Notes: generated by a model not told the origin, from the letters alone. A stretch of DNA of 64,000 nucleotides from Nocardia xishanensis NBRC 101358 (GCF_001613365.1 NZ_BDCF01000016.1:100040-164039); one strand, 5' to 3'; numbered from the stretch's first letter, positions 42,972 to 51,576 are shown. Program-made: numbers and translations.

Positions 42972-43488
42972 CCTCTTCGAAACACCCGCCGGCGGAACGG
43001 GATTGCGCCGTGCCTTCGCCAACTTCCCCAGCGGCGTCGTCGCGGTATGCGCCGAGGTGGACGGCGCGCCGCACGGGCTCGCGGTGAGCACCTTCGTGCC
43101 CGTCTCCCTCGACCCGCCGCTGGTCTCCTTCTGTGTGCAGAACAGCTCGTCGACCTGGCCGCGCTTGGCGAGTGCGACCCACCTCGGCCTGAGCCTGCTC
43201 GGCACCGGCCAAACCGATGCCGCCCGCGCGCTCGGCGCCCGCGACGGCGATCGCTTCCGCGCCAGCGAACTGCACCGGGGCACCGGCGGTGCCGTCTTCA
43301 TCCACGGCGCGTCCGCCTGGATCGAGGGTGTCCCCGAGGCCGAGGTTCCCGCGGGCGATCACCTCGTCGTCATCCTCCGCATCCACCGCCTGGCCACCCG
43401 CCACGACATCGACCCACTCGTCTTCCACGGCAGCCGTTTCCGCCGCCTGCACGCGGAACCCAGTGAGATAGCCGACGTGGCGAGCTGA
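42964..43488 (+). CDS. Flavin reductase-like domain protein
   Basis: The 174-residue protein has the FMN-binding split-barrel features: LRRAFANFPSGVVAVCAEVD, GLAVSTFVPVSLDPPLVSFC, WPRLASATHLGLSLL and a late VFHGSRFRRLH. It is the reductase partner type of two-component flavin monooxygenases. Coupled to the FMN reductase gene, it is probably a survivor of a sulfur-scavenging operon. Confidence 0.82.
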   Translation: MHDLFETPAGGTGLRRAFANFPSGVVAVCAEVDGAPHGLAVSTFVPVSLDPPLVSFCVQNSSSTWPRLASATHLGLSLLGTGQTDAARALGARDGDRFRASELHRGTGGAVFIHGASAWIEGVPEAEVPAGDHLVVILRIHRLATRHDIDPLVFHGSRFRRLHAEPSEIADVAS

Positions 43489-43509
43489 CCGTCGCGGCGC
43501 CTAACCCCG

Positions 43510-43716
43510 TCAGTGTCTCTGTCTGCCCGAATCGGGCGTCAGGCGCCCCGCCTCTTCGAGAGCGCGGTGCGCGGCAGATTTCGCCGGGCATTGGCCGACC
43601 AGGCATTCGAGGTGAACCTGCATCGTCCGGTGCGCGGCGCGCAGGCTCGATGCGGGGTAAGCGGTGTTGTCGCAGCTGAGGTGGTCGATCAGCACCGCGT
43701 CGTCGAAACAGGACAT
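43510..43716 (-). CDS. Small conserved actinobacterial protein (68 aa)
   Basis: The start is ATG 43716, chosen because GGAGG lies five bases upstream; ATGs at 43719 and 43728 also exist. SCFDDAVLIDHLSCDNTAYP precedes the family motif HRTMQVHLECLVGQCPAKSA...PDS, which matches the 65-residue protein at 5711-5908. Four cysteines could bind metal. It is convergent with the flavin reductase gene. Confidence 0.6.
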   Translation of the reverse strand: MSCFDDAVLIDHLSCDNTAYPASSLRAAHRTMQVHLECLVGQCPAKSAAHRALEEAGRLTPDSGRQRH

Positions 43717-43985
43717 CATGACCTCCATCGCGGTGGCCTTCCGCGTCAGCGTATTCGGGAGCATCCGACGCCGATGATGTGGTCGCTCGTCGGCCGGCGC
43801 GGGGGTCCGGGCCGATCGGCCCGGCATCGAGTGCTGTAAAGGACAGTACGAACGGAGTGGCACGCGCATCCACAAACTTGCGCGAACTTGCGCGCCTGTC
43901 TTCAAAGAGTGACGAAAATGCCCTGGCTGATGGACTATTGGGGGAAGTGCGCAAGCCGTCGCACACTGCTGGAAGGGACAGCACG

Positions 43986-44318
43986 ATGCGATTGAGGTTC
44001 CTGGGCAAGTGCGGATCGAACCAGGGTGGATGCCCGACGTTGTACGCGACCGACCGCGACACCTATGTCGTGCAGGGTTGGCGGACCAACGACGAGGCGA
44101 CGGTGGAGATCCCACACTCGCTACTCGGTTTCGCCGAGGCCGACACCTTTGTCGGCGCGACGATGGCGGACACCGGCCGCGGCACGTTCACCGTGTCGGG
44201 CGAGCCGCTCGTCGACCCAGAGGCGCTGGCGCACATGAGCTTGGCCATCGACGAGACCGCCATCGAGGTACCGAAGCGAGAGAGGACTTTCTACGGTGCT
44301 GTTGATCACGGCCGCTGA
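43986..44318 (+). CDS. Small protein of a regulator cassette
   Basis: The 110-residue protein starts at ATG 43986 (GGAAGGGAC upstream). FLGKCGSNQGGCPTLYATDR, YVVQGWRT and VEIPHSLLGFAE are typical of a family found upstream of DUF6879 and DUF5753 regulators in nocardiae and streptomycetes. A GKC..N.GGCP motif may hold metal. It overlaps the next gene by 23 nt, so the three genes are one transcript. Confidence 0.65.
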   Translation: MRLRFLGKCGSNQGGCPTLYATDRDTYVVQGWRTNDEATVEIPHSLLGFAEADTFVGATMADTGRGTFTVSGEPLVDPEALAHMSLAIDETAIEVPKRERTFYGAVDHGR

Positions 44319-44820
44319 GTTCGCCGCCGCGCTGGGCGAATGCAAGCGTGAGGCCCTGCATCTCGAGGTCCAGGACACCTACGAGACTCCCGAGGAGTCG
44401 GAGCCTTTCGCTCGGTTCCTCGCGGGCGAGCCGGACGATTACGCGTGGATGGGCGATTGGGCGGCGCTGATCCGGGAGACCACCGGCCGCGGCGTCGCGG
44501 TGCGGCGGGCGCGCGTCGTTACCGTGCCGCACGTCGACTACCAGCGGTGGACCCTGGAAGTGTCGCGGGTCAATATCGCCGCGGGCGAGGAGGTCCGCTA
44601 CCTACCGCGACATCTCGTCTCGCCCGATGACCTCACCGCCGATGACTGGTGGCTGCTCGACGACCGTGCCGCGTTCACCCTGTTCGAGCCGGACGGGCGA
44701 TGGGCGGGTCTCGCCGTGACCGGCGATTGGCAGATCGTCGACCGGTGCCGCGCGGTGTGGAATATCGTGTGGCAGCGCGCCGTTCCGCACGCCGAGTACG
44801 CGGTGGCCGGTCAGCGGTGA
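44296..44820 (+). CDS. DUF6879 protein
   Basis: The 174-residue protein shows the DUF6879 landmarks: ALHLEVQDTYETPEESEPFA, FLAGEPDDYAWMGDWAALI, GVAVRRARVVTVPHVDYQRW and DDWWLLDD. The molecular role is unknown; the family almost always sits beside DUF397/DUF5753-type regulator genes. It overlaps both neighbours. Confidence 0.85.
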   Translation: MLLITAAEFAAALGECKREALHLEVQDTYETPEESEPFARFLAGEPDDYAWMGDWAALIRETTGRGVAVRRARVVTVPHVDYQRWTLEVSRVNIAAGEEVRYLPRHLVSPDDLTADDWWLLDDRAAFTLFEPDGRWAGLAVTGDWQIVDRCRAVWNIVWQRAVPHAEYAVAGQR

Positions 44821-45656
44821 CGAGCTCCGTTCACGAGGCCCGGGAGGCTCTCGGACTGCGGCTCCGGGAGCTTCGCCGCGACGCGGACCTGACCGCGCGC
44901 CGCCTCGCCGAGCTCGGGGGCTGGCACGAGTCCAAGGTGTCGCGTATCGAGCACGGCAAGCAGTCGCCATCGGAGATCGATCTACGCGCATGGTGCGAGC
45001 ACACCGGCAACGGCGACCATCTCGCCGACCTCGTCGCCACGCTGCGCAACATCGAGGCCGCCTACCTCGAATGGCGGCGCATCCTCGGTACCGGCATGCG
45101 CCGTCCTCAGAAGGCGCGTGTGCGCCTCGAGTCCGAGACGAACTCGATGCGATGGTACGAGCCTTACGTCTTCCCCGGGTTGTTGCAGACTCCGGCCTAC
45201 GCCGAGGGCATCCTGCGCAAGGTGATCTCGTTCTACGACGTTCCCGACGACCTCGAGGAGGGCGTCGCTGCGCGCATCGAGCGGCAGCATGTGCTCTACC
45301 GCGGGCGGCGCCGCTTCAATTTCGTTGTGGCCGAACAGGTGCTGCACACCACTGTCGGCGACGACAAGGTGATGTACGGCCAGCTCGATCGCCTGCTCAA
45401 CGTCATGACCTTGCCGAGCATCGCGTTCGGCATCATCCCCGCCGCCTCCTCGTACGCCGCGCCCGCGACGAACGGGTTCGCCATCTTCGACAACAGGCTC
45501 GTCCAGGTCGAGACGATCAGCGCCGAGCTGGCGGTCACCCAACCCCGCGAGATCACGTTGTACGAGAGGATGTTCACGGTGCTCGCCGGGCAGGCGGTCT
45601 ACGGCGATGGCGCCCGCGCGCTGATCGGTCGGGCGCTGGAGGCGCGCAGCGGGTGA
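44817..45656 (+). CDS. XRE-family regulator with DUF5753
   Basis: The GTG at 44817 overlaps the DUF6879 stop, giving 279 residues. Residues about 10-65 form the HTH (LGLRLRELRRDADLTARRLA, WHESKVSRIEHGKQSPS). The rest is DUF5753: WYEPYVFPGLLQTPAYAEGI, ERQHVLYR, FNFVVAEQVLHTTVGDDKVM and FAIFDNRLVQVET. These paired systems tune differentiation and secondary metabolism in streptomycetes; the local target is unknown. Confidence 0.88.
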   Translation: MTSSVHEAREALGLRLRELRRDADLTARRLAELGGWHESKVSRIEHGKQSPSEIDLRAWCEHTGNGDHLADLVATLRNIEAAYLEWRRILGTGMRRPQKARVRLESETNSMRWYEPYVFPGLLQTPAYAEGILRKVISFYDVPDDLEEGVAARIERQHVLYRGRRRFNFVVAEQVLHTTVGDDKVMYGQLDRLLNVMTLPSIAFGIIPAASSYAAPATNGFAIFDNRLVQVETISAELAVTQPREITLYERMFTVLAGQAVYGDGARALIGRALEARSG

Positions 45657-45846
45657 TGATGTCTTCGGCGCCGACTCGGACGGAAGGTGCGGATCACCCC
45701 GCGGCGTGGGGATCGACAGCGGACTCCGGCTGAAAGCGACGAGCTCGGCGCGGGCCGCCCAGCTCGGTTCAGTAGGGGCCTGGGTGCACATCACCTGAGC
45801 CGCCGTGTTCGACGCGCCTACGGTCTGTAGCTCGACCGGAAGCGAC

Positions 45847-45874
45847 CGCGCCCCGGCCGATTCGGCGGGGGCGC
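45847..45874. terminator. Bidirectional terminator
   Basis: CGCGCCCC pairs with GGGGCGCG around a GGCCG/CGGC inner stem, followed by TTTCGTGT. It separates the + strand XRE gene from the - strand MmpS-like gene. The rest of 45657-45895 holds nothing recognisable. Confidence 0.65.
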
Positions 45875-45895
45875 GTTTCGTGTGTCCAGGGTTTG

Positions 45896-46444
45896 TCAGA
45901 ACGCGGCAGCGGTGCAGTTGACGACCGCGTACTTGCCGGTCGAGGTCTTCTCGTCGGCCACCTTGCCGTCCACGATGATTCGACACGTCACCGAGGACCC
46001 GTTCGTTTGGGCGCCCAATCCGATGAGCGCCACTGTGGACGAGTTCGTGAGCGACTTCGACCACGGCGCGGTGGCGCTGGTCTCCTGCTGCAATTCGCTG
46101 TTGCTGTCGTAGTAGGTCACCGAGCTCAGCTCGTCGTCCGACACGATCTCGTAGGTGATGTTCTTGCCCTTGCCGGTCGACTTGCCGGGAACGAGGGGCG
46201 GGATCGACGCGGGCGCAGGCGCTTCCGGCGCGGCCGACTGGATGGAACTCGCCGCGGCGTCGATGGACTTGCTCACTTCCTCGCCCGCCTTGCCGAGGAC
46301 GGCGATGCACCCGCCGAACCCGCAGAGCAGGACGACGGCGACGGTCCCAAGCACGATCCATTTCGTGTTGCTCTTTTTGGGCGGCTGGGGAGGAAGGCCG
46401 GGCTGGTAACCGTAGGGCTGTTGCGGGTACTGCGGTGTGGTCAA
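45896..46444 (-). CDS. MmpS-like membrane protein
   Basis: The 182-residue protein has a Pro/Gln/Tyr-rich cytoplasmic start (PQYPQQPYGYQPGLPPQPPK), one membrane helix (WIVLGTVAVVLLCGFGGCIA) and an external domain. That domain has MmpS features: ITYEIVSDDELSSVTYYDSN, APWSKSL, SSVTCRIIVDGKVADEKTST and a final VNC. The two Cys probably form the conserved disulfide. MmpS proteins assist MmpL lipid exporters, but no MmpL gene is adjacent. The extended Pro-rich N-terminus is unusual. Confidence 0.75.
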   Translation of the reverse strand: MTTPQYPQQPYGYQPGLPPQPPKKSNTKWIVLGTVAVVLLCGFGGCIAVLGKAGEEVSKSIDAAASSIQSAAPEAPAPASIPPLVPGKSTGKGKNITYEIVSDDELSSVTYYDSNSELQQETSATAPWSKSLTNSSTVALIGLGAQTNGSSVTCRIIVDGKVADEKTSTGKYAVVNCTAAAF

Positions 46445-46596
46445 GGTTTCCCCCTGCTGTCGAGGTTGGATGTCGCGATGTGATCGCCGTCTCGGTTTGA
46501 AGTGTTACCGAATGGGAAAGGTGCGCAATCGAGGCGAGCTCGGTCGAATCCTCTTCGGCGGCACCGGCGTTAACTGGCCACCACCGCTACACAGAA

Positions 46597-46624
46597 GCGC
46601 CCGGCCCCGTGTGGGGTCGGGCGC
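46597..46624. terminator. Hairpin, likely terminator
   Basis: GCGCCCGGCCCC pairs with GGGGTCGGGCGC around GTGT. ATTTCGT follows on + and TTCTGT on the minus strand. It lies in the gap between the MmpS-like gene start and a decayed minus-strand frame. Confidence 0.6.
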
Positions 46625-46685
46625 ATTTCGTGTATCGACACGGCTACAGCTGCCTCGTCGGTCGGCTCCGTCCTGCCCGTCGTCG

Positions 46686-47030
46686 TCACGGTTCGGCTCG
46701 CTCGTTCCAGTTGTCGTGCGCGTTGCCGTTCACACGGGCGTAGTGATCCGGTCGGTGCTGGGATCGGCGGGATAGCCTCCGCAAAAGTGGTGTTGCGCCC
46801 CGAGCGGGGTGCAGCTGAGTCACGTCGACGCCCGGCACCTCGGCGGCGAGCGCTGCTGCGGGAGCGAGCATCTGACGCCAGGTCGACCCGTCGGTCCAGT
46901 GGAGGTGCCACGCGCGGCCGCGGATGTGGATGCTGTCGTGGTAGTCGAGATTGACTGGGGTGCAGGCGTGTTCGGTGAGCAGCTATGCCCATGCGCCGTG
47001 CCTGGCGGGTGCGGTTGATGCTCATGCTCG
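46686..47030 (-). pseudogene. Decayed gene of unknown function
   Basis: The minus-strand frame ending at 46686 reads like a real protein (VNLDYHDSIHIRGRAWHLHW, TDGSTWRQMLAPAAALAAEV) but is interrupted upstream by TAG near 46980. The only good ATG (about 47027) is in another frame. A single frameshift would join them. No family was recognised. Confidence 0.4.
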
Positions 47031-47100
47031 ACCGCCCGTGGCCGCGGCAACGAAGGGTCGGGGGGTCGGCTACACGTTCGGCTACACCCGGGGATAAACA

Positions 47101-47136
47101 AAGGCCCTGACCGGGCAACATGCTGGTCAGGGCCTT
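47101..47136 (-). terminator. Terminator of tRNA-Gly
   Basis: AAGGCCCTGACC pairs perfectly with GGTCAGGGCCTT around a 12-nt loop. On the minus strand it is followed by TGTTTAT. It begins 14 nt beyond the tRNA 3' end. Confidence 0.85.
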
Positions 47137-47149
47137 CTTTACCTTCCGG

Positions 47150-47220
47150 AGCCGATGACGGGAATCGAACCCGCGCTGTCTGCTTGGGAAGCAGAAGTTC
47201 TACCATTGAACTACATCGGC
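47150..47220 (-). tRNA. tRNA-Gly (anticodon CCC)
   Basis: A 71-nt cloverleaf is read on the minus strand: acceptor GCCGATG/CATCGGC, D-arm region TAGTTCAATGGTAGAA, anticodon stem TCTGC/GCAGA with loop TTCCCAA (anticodon CCC), and T-arm GCGGGTTCGATTCCCGT. No CCA is encoded. It reads GGG codons. No prophage genes or direct repeat were seen next to it, so it is not evidently an integration site. Confidence 0.95.
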
Positions 47221-47332
47221 CTGCGCGTAGACGCGTCCGCGACTCTATCAGACCGGGCCCTGGGCCGGTCAACTTCCCCACTGCCTCGTCGGCTCCGTCT
47301 GTGGGCGGCCAGGCGCCGCCCGGACGGGTCGG

Positions 47333-48811
47333 TCAGTGGGTGGCGGTCGGGGTGAGCCAGTTGCCGAAGGTGTCAGGGAGGGCGGCGGTCGGGTCGTCGG
47401 TCGCCCACGCGGTGTAGCCGTCGGGACGGATCAGGAGGGCGGCGGGACGGGGGATGTCGCCGACACCGGGTACCGGCCAGTGGTTGGCCTGGCTGCTGGC
47501 GAGGACTGTGTCGAAGTGGCCGTTGCTTTCGGGGGTCGGCGACGTGTCGTCGAGGCGGAGGAAGATGGGGCGAGCAGGGCGGAGCAGTTCGTGGATTCGG
47601 GTGGGTCCGTCGGCGGTAACGAGGTCTGCGTCCGGGATGCGGCGTCCAGCGAGCGGGTGGTCGGAGGCGGTGTCGTAGTCGATGTCGAGGGCGGTGATCA
47701 TGAGGCCGATGCGATGGCGGACGTCGTCCAGGGTGATCAGGTCGCCCATGATGTCGCGCAGGGCGTCGGTGTGCGGCCCGGGGCGGGAGAGTGCGGTCTG
47801 CGCGCGGGTGTTGTGCAGGACACGGGCGGCGACCGGGCGGCGTTCGGACTCGTAAGTGTCGAGCAGATCGTCGTCGGCGCCGTCGCGCAGCGCGGCCGCG
47901 AGTTTCCAGCCCAGGTTCACGGCGTCCTGCACGCCCAGGTTGAGACCCTGTCCGCCCGCGGGGTAGTGGATGTGGGCGGCGTCGCCGGCGAGGAACACGC
48001 GTCCGGCGCGGTACCGGTCGGCGTGCCGCGCCGCGTCGCCGTAGTGCGACACCCAGCGAGGGCTGTGCATGCCGAGGTCGGTGCCCGCGATCTCGGTGAA
48101 GTTGGCGCGGAAGTCGTCGAAGCTGACCGTCGCGCCGCGCTCGAGGACCAGGTCGTGCCGCTGGACGACGAGCCGGTACCAGCCGGGTTGTAGCTGCACC
48201 GCGGAGAAGTCGCCCACCCCACGGCGATGACCGAAGAATTGTTCGGCGGGCGGGTCGGCCAGCTCCACATCGGCCAGCATGCCGGTCATCGTCGCGTCGG
48301 TGCCGGCGAAATCGATCCCGGCGAGCTTGCGGACCGCGCTGCGCCCGCCGTCGCAGCCGACCAGATACGCGGCACGCATGCGACGGATTCCGTTCGAGCC
48401 GCCGATCTCGATCTCGACGCCGTACGCGTCCTGCCGATAGCCGGCGACTGGTGCGTCCCATTGCACCGTGACGCCGAGTTCGGCTGCGCGGCTTTCGAGT
48501 TCGCGTTCGATGAGCGACTGCGGGATGACGAGTGTGAACGGGTAGCGCGTCGCGTAATCGCTGAAATTCACCGGAATCCCGGCGAAGTGCCCGACCTGTC
48601 GCGGGTCGCCCTGCGCGAGCATCCCGTCGAGCAGGCCACGCTGGTCGAGGACCTCCATGGTCCTGGCGTGGATGCCGCCCGCCCTTGATTCGCCGGTCCG
48701 CGCCGGCAGCGCGTCGAGCACGGCGACCGCGAGGCCGAGGGCGCGCAGTTCGCACGCCAGCATCAGGCCGGTCGGCCCGGCACCCGCGATCACCACATCG
48801 GTCGTGTCCAT
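47333..48811 (-). CDS. FAD-dependent aromatic-type monooxygenase
   Basis: The 492-residue protein has a flavin hydroxylase fold: N-terminal Rossmann motif VVIAGAGPTGLMLACEL, the ARTMEVLDQRGLLD segment, the DG motif VGCDGGRSAVRKLAGIDF, and the second FAD motif GRVFLAGDAAHIHYPAGGQG followed by LNLGVQDAVNLGWKLA. It resembles rifampicin monooxygenase and other TfdB/PHBH-like enzymes that hydroxylate phenols or polyketides. Divergent transcription from a TetR gene with operator repeats implies induction by a substrate-like drug or aromatic compound. Resistance is possible but not shown. Confidence 0.85.
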   Translation of the reverse strand: MDTTDVVIAGAGPTGLMLACELRALGLAVAVLDALPARTGESRAGGIHARTMEVLDQRGLLDGMLAQGDPRQVGHFAGIPVNFSDYATRYPFTLVIPQSLIERELESRAAELGVTVQWDAPVAGYRQDAYGVEIEIGGSNGIRRMRAAYLVGCDGGRSAVRKLAGIDFAGTDATMTGMLADVELADPPAEQFFGHRRGVGDFSAVQLQPGWYRLVVQRHDLVLERGATVSFDDFRANFTEIAGTDLGMHSPRWVSHYGDAARHADRYRAGRVFLAGDAAHIHYPAGGQGLNLGVQDAVNLGWKLAAALRDGADDDLLDTYESERRPVAARVLHNTRAQTALSRPGPHTDALRDIMGDLITLDDVRHRIGLMITALDIDYDTASDHPLAGRRIPDADLVTADGPTRIHELLRPARPIFLRLDDTSPTPESNGHFDTVLASSQANHWPVPGVGDIPRPAALLIRPDGYTAWATDDPTAALPDTFGNWLTPTATH

Positions 48812-48820
48812 AACGTCTCC

Positions 48821-48872
48821 TTAACAACGTTAAATCCTTAACTGCGTTAAGGAGAGCAGGAACGTTGTTAAG
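48821..48872. promoter_or_regulatory. TetR operator cluster
   Basis: Three related sites lie between the divergent genes: TTAACAACGTTAA (48821-48833), the palindrome CCTTAAC-TGC-GTTAAGG (48836-48852), and AACGTTGTTAAG (48861-48872), which is the inverse of the first. The cluster spans both promoters, so one repressor dimer array could silence both. Confidence 0.8.
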
Positions 48873-48880
48873 CTGTCAAG

Positions 48881-49561
48881 GTGTCGAACAAATCCGGTCA
48901 GACCAAGCTGGACGCCCAAGTCATCGCGGGGGCCGCGCTCGCACTGCTGGACGAGGTCGGGCTCGACGGCCTGACCATGCGCAAAGTGGCCGCGGCGCTG
49001 AACGTGCAAGCCCCCGCGTTGTACTGGCACATCGCGAACAAGCGCGAGTTACTCGACGCCATGGCGCGGGCTGTCTTCGTCTCCGCGGTCGACGGCGTCG
49101 AGGCGCCGCGACGCGACGAGGACTGGCGAGACTGGCTCATCGCGCTGGCGAGCAGGTTGCGGCGGGCGATGCTCGGTTATCGGGACGGGGCGAAAGTGGT
49201 GGCGGGCACCTACGTCAGCGACGAAGCGATGTTTCGCACAGTCGAATTGACGCTGCGCACGCTGGAGGACGCGGGTTTCTCGAAAACCCGAGCGGCCCGG
49301 GTCTTCCCGATCCTGCTGCACTACACCGTCGGCTTCGTCATCGAGGAGCAGGCGCGCTTCGGCGGCGAGTACGGCGACCACAACCCGTACCTCCCCGAAC
49401 GCCTCGCAACCCTCGTCGACGCCGAGCGCTACCCCCTGACCGCCCAACTGGTGACCGACGTCTTCTCCGGCGACACCGACGCCGAGTTCACCGACGGGTT
49501 GCACGTCATCCTCGCGGGCATCGATGCCGCCGGACGGAATGAATCCGCACCCGCCGACTGA
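48881..49561 (+). CDS. TetR-family regulator of the monooxygenase
   Basis: The 226-residue protein starts at GTG 48881. The HTH is VIAGAALALLDEVGLDGLTM, RKVAAALNVQAPALYWHIAN and KRELLDAM, the sequence style of true tetracycline repressors. The C-terminal domain (FPILLHYTVGFVIEEQARFG) also fits the TetR_C type that binds drug-like ligands. It is divergent from the flavin monooxygenase across the operator cluster and likely represses both. Confidence 0.87.
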   Translation: MSNKSGQTKLDAQVIAGAALALLDEVGLDGLTMRKVAAALNVQAPALYWHIANKRELLDAMARAVFVSAVDGVEAPRRDEDWRDWLIALASRLRRAMLGYRDGAKVVAGTYVSDEAMFRTVELTLRTLEDAGFSKTRAARVFPILLHYTVGFVIEEQARFGGEYGDHNPYLPERLATLVDAERYPLTAQLVTDVFSGDTDAEFTDGLHVILAGIDAAGRNESAPAD

Positions 49562-49646
49562 CCACGCCCCAGCATGACCGCGGAACGCACGCGTCGCGCG
49601 ACCGCCGATGGGCTTGACGCAGACAACCCACACGCCTCGCAGCGGT

Positions 49647-50297
49647 TCAACGCCAGGTCGGGTAGTGGAAGACGGCCAGGCACAGCAGTATCCACAGCGC
49701 TCCGATGGACCAGCCCGCGAGCACGTCGGTGGGCCAGTGCACGCCCAGATAGACGCGGGATGCGCCGACCGCGGCGACGAACAGGACGGCGATCAGCGCC
49801 GCGGCCGCTCTGGCGATCGCCCGCCGGAGCATGGGGATGAGCACGATGGCCACGATCCCGACGACCACGAAGGTGCCGGTGCTGTGCCCGGACGGATACG
49901 ACAGGCTGTTCTCCACCGCGAGTCGATCGGCCACCGGCGGGCGTTCCCGGCCGACCAGTCGTTTCGCGATCGCGATGATGAGACCGGCGCCGAGGGCGGT
50001 CACGGCGACGAGCGCGGCGCGCCTCCGGTCGCGCACGCTCAGCAGCGCCACGCAGACGAGCGTGGTGAGGATCGTCATGCACAGGGTGTCCCCGCAGTTG
50101 CTGACCATGTGCGCGGCGGGTGTGAGCACTCCGTTGCGGTTCTCGACCGCCCACCCGGAGACCTCGGGGTCCATCGTGGCCAACCCGGTGCTGTCGAGAA
50201 CATTGCGGGTCAGCACGGTGATGAACGCCGCGAGGAGTACGCCGAGCGCGGCGAGCGTCGGGACCGTTGGCACCGTCCTGCGGGGTTTCGAGGTCAC
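49647..50297 (-). CDS. PAP2-family phosphatase
   Basis: The 216-residue membrane protein has the three phosphatase motifs: KRLVGRERPP, YPSGHS and SRVYLGVHWPTDVLAGW, the His and Arg residues that form the phosphohistidine centre. About six membrane helices surround them. Such enzymes dephosphorylate lipid phosphates (phosphatidic acid, undecaprenyl pyrophosphate or similar) on the outer face of the membrane. Confidence 0.88.
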   Translation of the reverse strand: MTSKPRRTVPTVPTLAALGVLLAAFITVLTRNVLDSTGLATMDPEVSGWAVENRNGVLTPAAHMVSNCGDTLCMTILTTLVCVALLSVRDRRRAALVAVTALGAGLIIAIAKRLVGRERPPVADRLAVENSLSYPSGHSTGTFVVVGIVAIVLIPMLRRAIARAAAALIAVLFVAAVGASRVYLGVHWPTDVLAGWSIGALWILLCLAVFHYPTWR

Positions 50298-50417
50298 TGG
50301 TCCCAGGTTGCCCGCTGCCGCTGAGAATTAACTGAAGACCGGCGAAGAGCGCGTCGCCGATGCGGCCCTTCCCCGTGCGGCCGAACGACCCGATTCGCCG
50401 GACGCTACGCTCGTGCC

Positions 50418-51017
50418 GTGCTGCTTTCCGATCGTGACCTCCGCGCGGAGATCGCCGCTGGGCGTCTCGGGGTCGAGCCGTTGCTGGAGAGCCTGATCCA
50501 GCCGTCGAGTATCGACGTTCGCCTGGACCGGATGTTCCGCGTCTTCGACAACACCCGCTACACCCACATCGATCCCGCGCAACGCCAGGACGAGCTGACC
50601 AGCCTGGTCGAGCCCGCGCCGGGCGAGCCGTTCGTGCTGCATCCCGGCGAGTTCGTGCTCGGCTCGACGCTGGAGGTGTGCACGCTGCCCGACGATCTGG
50701 CCGGGCGGTTGGAAGGCAAGTCGAGTCTCGGCCGTTTGGGCCTGCTCACGCATTCGACCGCGGGCTTCATCGACCCCGGCTTCAGTGGTCACATCACGCT
50801 GGAGCTGTCGAACGTCGCGAACCTGCCGATCACCTTGTGGCCGGGGATGAAGATCGGCCAGCTGTGCCTGCTCCGGTTGACCAGCCCCGCCGAGCATCCA
50901 TATGGCAGCGCCGTCGCGGGTTCCAAATATCAAGGCCAGCGCGGACCTACGCCTTCACGCTCCTACCTGAACTTCCCGCTGTCCGCCGATGTGGTCGACG
51001 CCGCCGAATCGCGATAG
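50418..51017 (+). CDS. dcd: dCTP deaminase
   Basis: The 199-residue protein starts at GTG 50418. Motifs include MLLSDRDLRAEI, LIQPSSIDVRLDRMFRVF, LEGKSSLGRLGLLTHSTAGF and IDPGFSGHITLELSN, which contains the catalytic Glu. Actinobacterial Dcd is often bifunctional, converting dCTP to dUMP. The slightly long C-terminus (VVDAAESR) is the only difference from the usual ~190 residues. The association with udgA and aspC in the same region recalls the mycobacterial chromosome. Confidence 0.93.
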   Translation: MLLSDRDLRAEIAAGRLGVEPLLESLIQPSSIDVRLDRMFRVFDNTRYTHIDPAQRQDELTSLVEPAPGEPFVLHPGEFVLGSTLEVCTLPDDLAGRLEGKSSLGRLGLLTHSTAGFIDPGFSGHITLELSNVANLPITLWPGMKIGQLCLLRLTSPAEHPYGSAVAGSKYQGQRGPTPSRSYLNFPLSADVVDAAESR

Positions 51018-51126
51018 CCGATTCGTCTGGGGCGCAAGAGGACCCACGACCGAATCCGCCCCGCCGACTGCCAGGAAATAGGGGCGGATTCGGCCGCACC
51101 GTCGGCGACGGGGACCGACGACGCAT

Positions 51127-51576
51127 TCAGTCCCCGCCGCCCGCTCCCACCGCAAGCGCCGTCGTCACCACGGCGGATAGCGGAGGGAGCGTGTCGCCGC
51201 GGCTCGGCGGAGTGACCCAGAAGCACCCTTCCCGGGTCCATCGGCCGAGCCCCGTCGGCAACATCACTGCACTGCCTATGGCAGGTATCCCGATATCGAG
51301 ACGATTCAGCACCTCCAGTACCTGTGCGCCGGGACGGCTGTCCGGCTCGGCCAGGAAGCTCCAGCGGATCTGCCTGGCCAGCATGGGACCCCTCGTTCCC
51401 TGCTGTTCCAGTGCCGCCCTGACCTTTTCGGCCCGAGCCGTCGGAAGGTGAACGACACAGACCCGGCCGCTGATGGGCAGCATCACGAAACCGCCACGCT
51501 CGGTGACGGGTAGCCCGAACTCGTGCCGGTAGAAGGACACCCAATCCTCGACTGTCCTGAGTTTCTCCACGTTCAC
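51127..51576 (-). CDS. Conserved actinobacterial hypothetical protein
   Basis: The 149-residue protein starts at GTG 51576, set by AAGGAG six bases upstream. Segments such as VEDWVSFYRHEFGLPV, GFVMLPISGRVCVVHLPTA and AEKVRAALEQQGTRGPML are coherent but match no family I can name. It is divergent from the XRE/TPR regulator at 51798, and such pairs recur in actinobacteria, so a functional link is possible. Confidence 0.6.
   Translation of the reverse strand: MNVEKLRTVEDWVSFYRHEFGLPVTERGGFVMLPISGRVCVVHLPTARAEKVRAALEQQGTRGPMLARQIRWSFLAEPDSRPGAQVLEVLNRLDIGIPAIGSAVMLPTGLGRWTREGCFWVTPPSRGDTLPPLSAVVTTALAVGAGGGD

Noticed and set aside
43779..43985. Longer N-terminus for the regulator-cassette protein
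   Set aside because: Extra residues are low-quality; a good ribosome site (GGAAGGGAC) marks ATG 43986.
47150..47220. tRNA-Gly as the attachment site of the tail element
   Set aside because: It is 20 kb away from the tail locus, with no integrase and no visible repeat of its 3' end near either edge.
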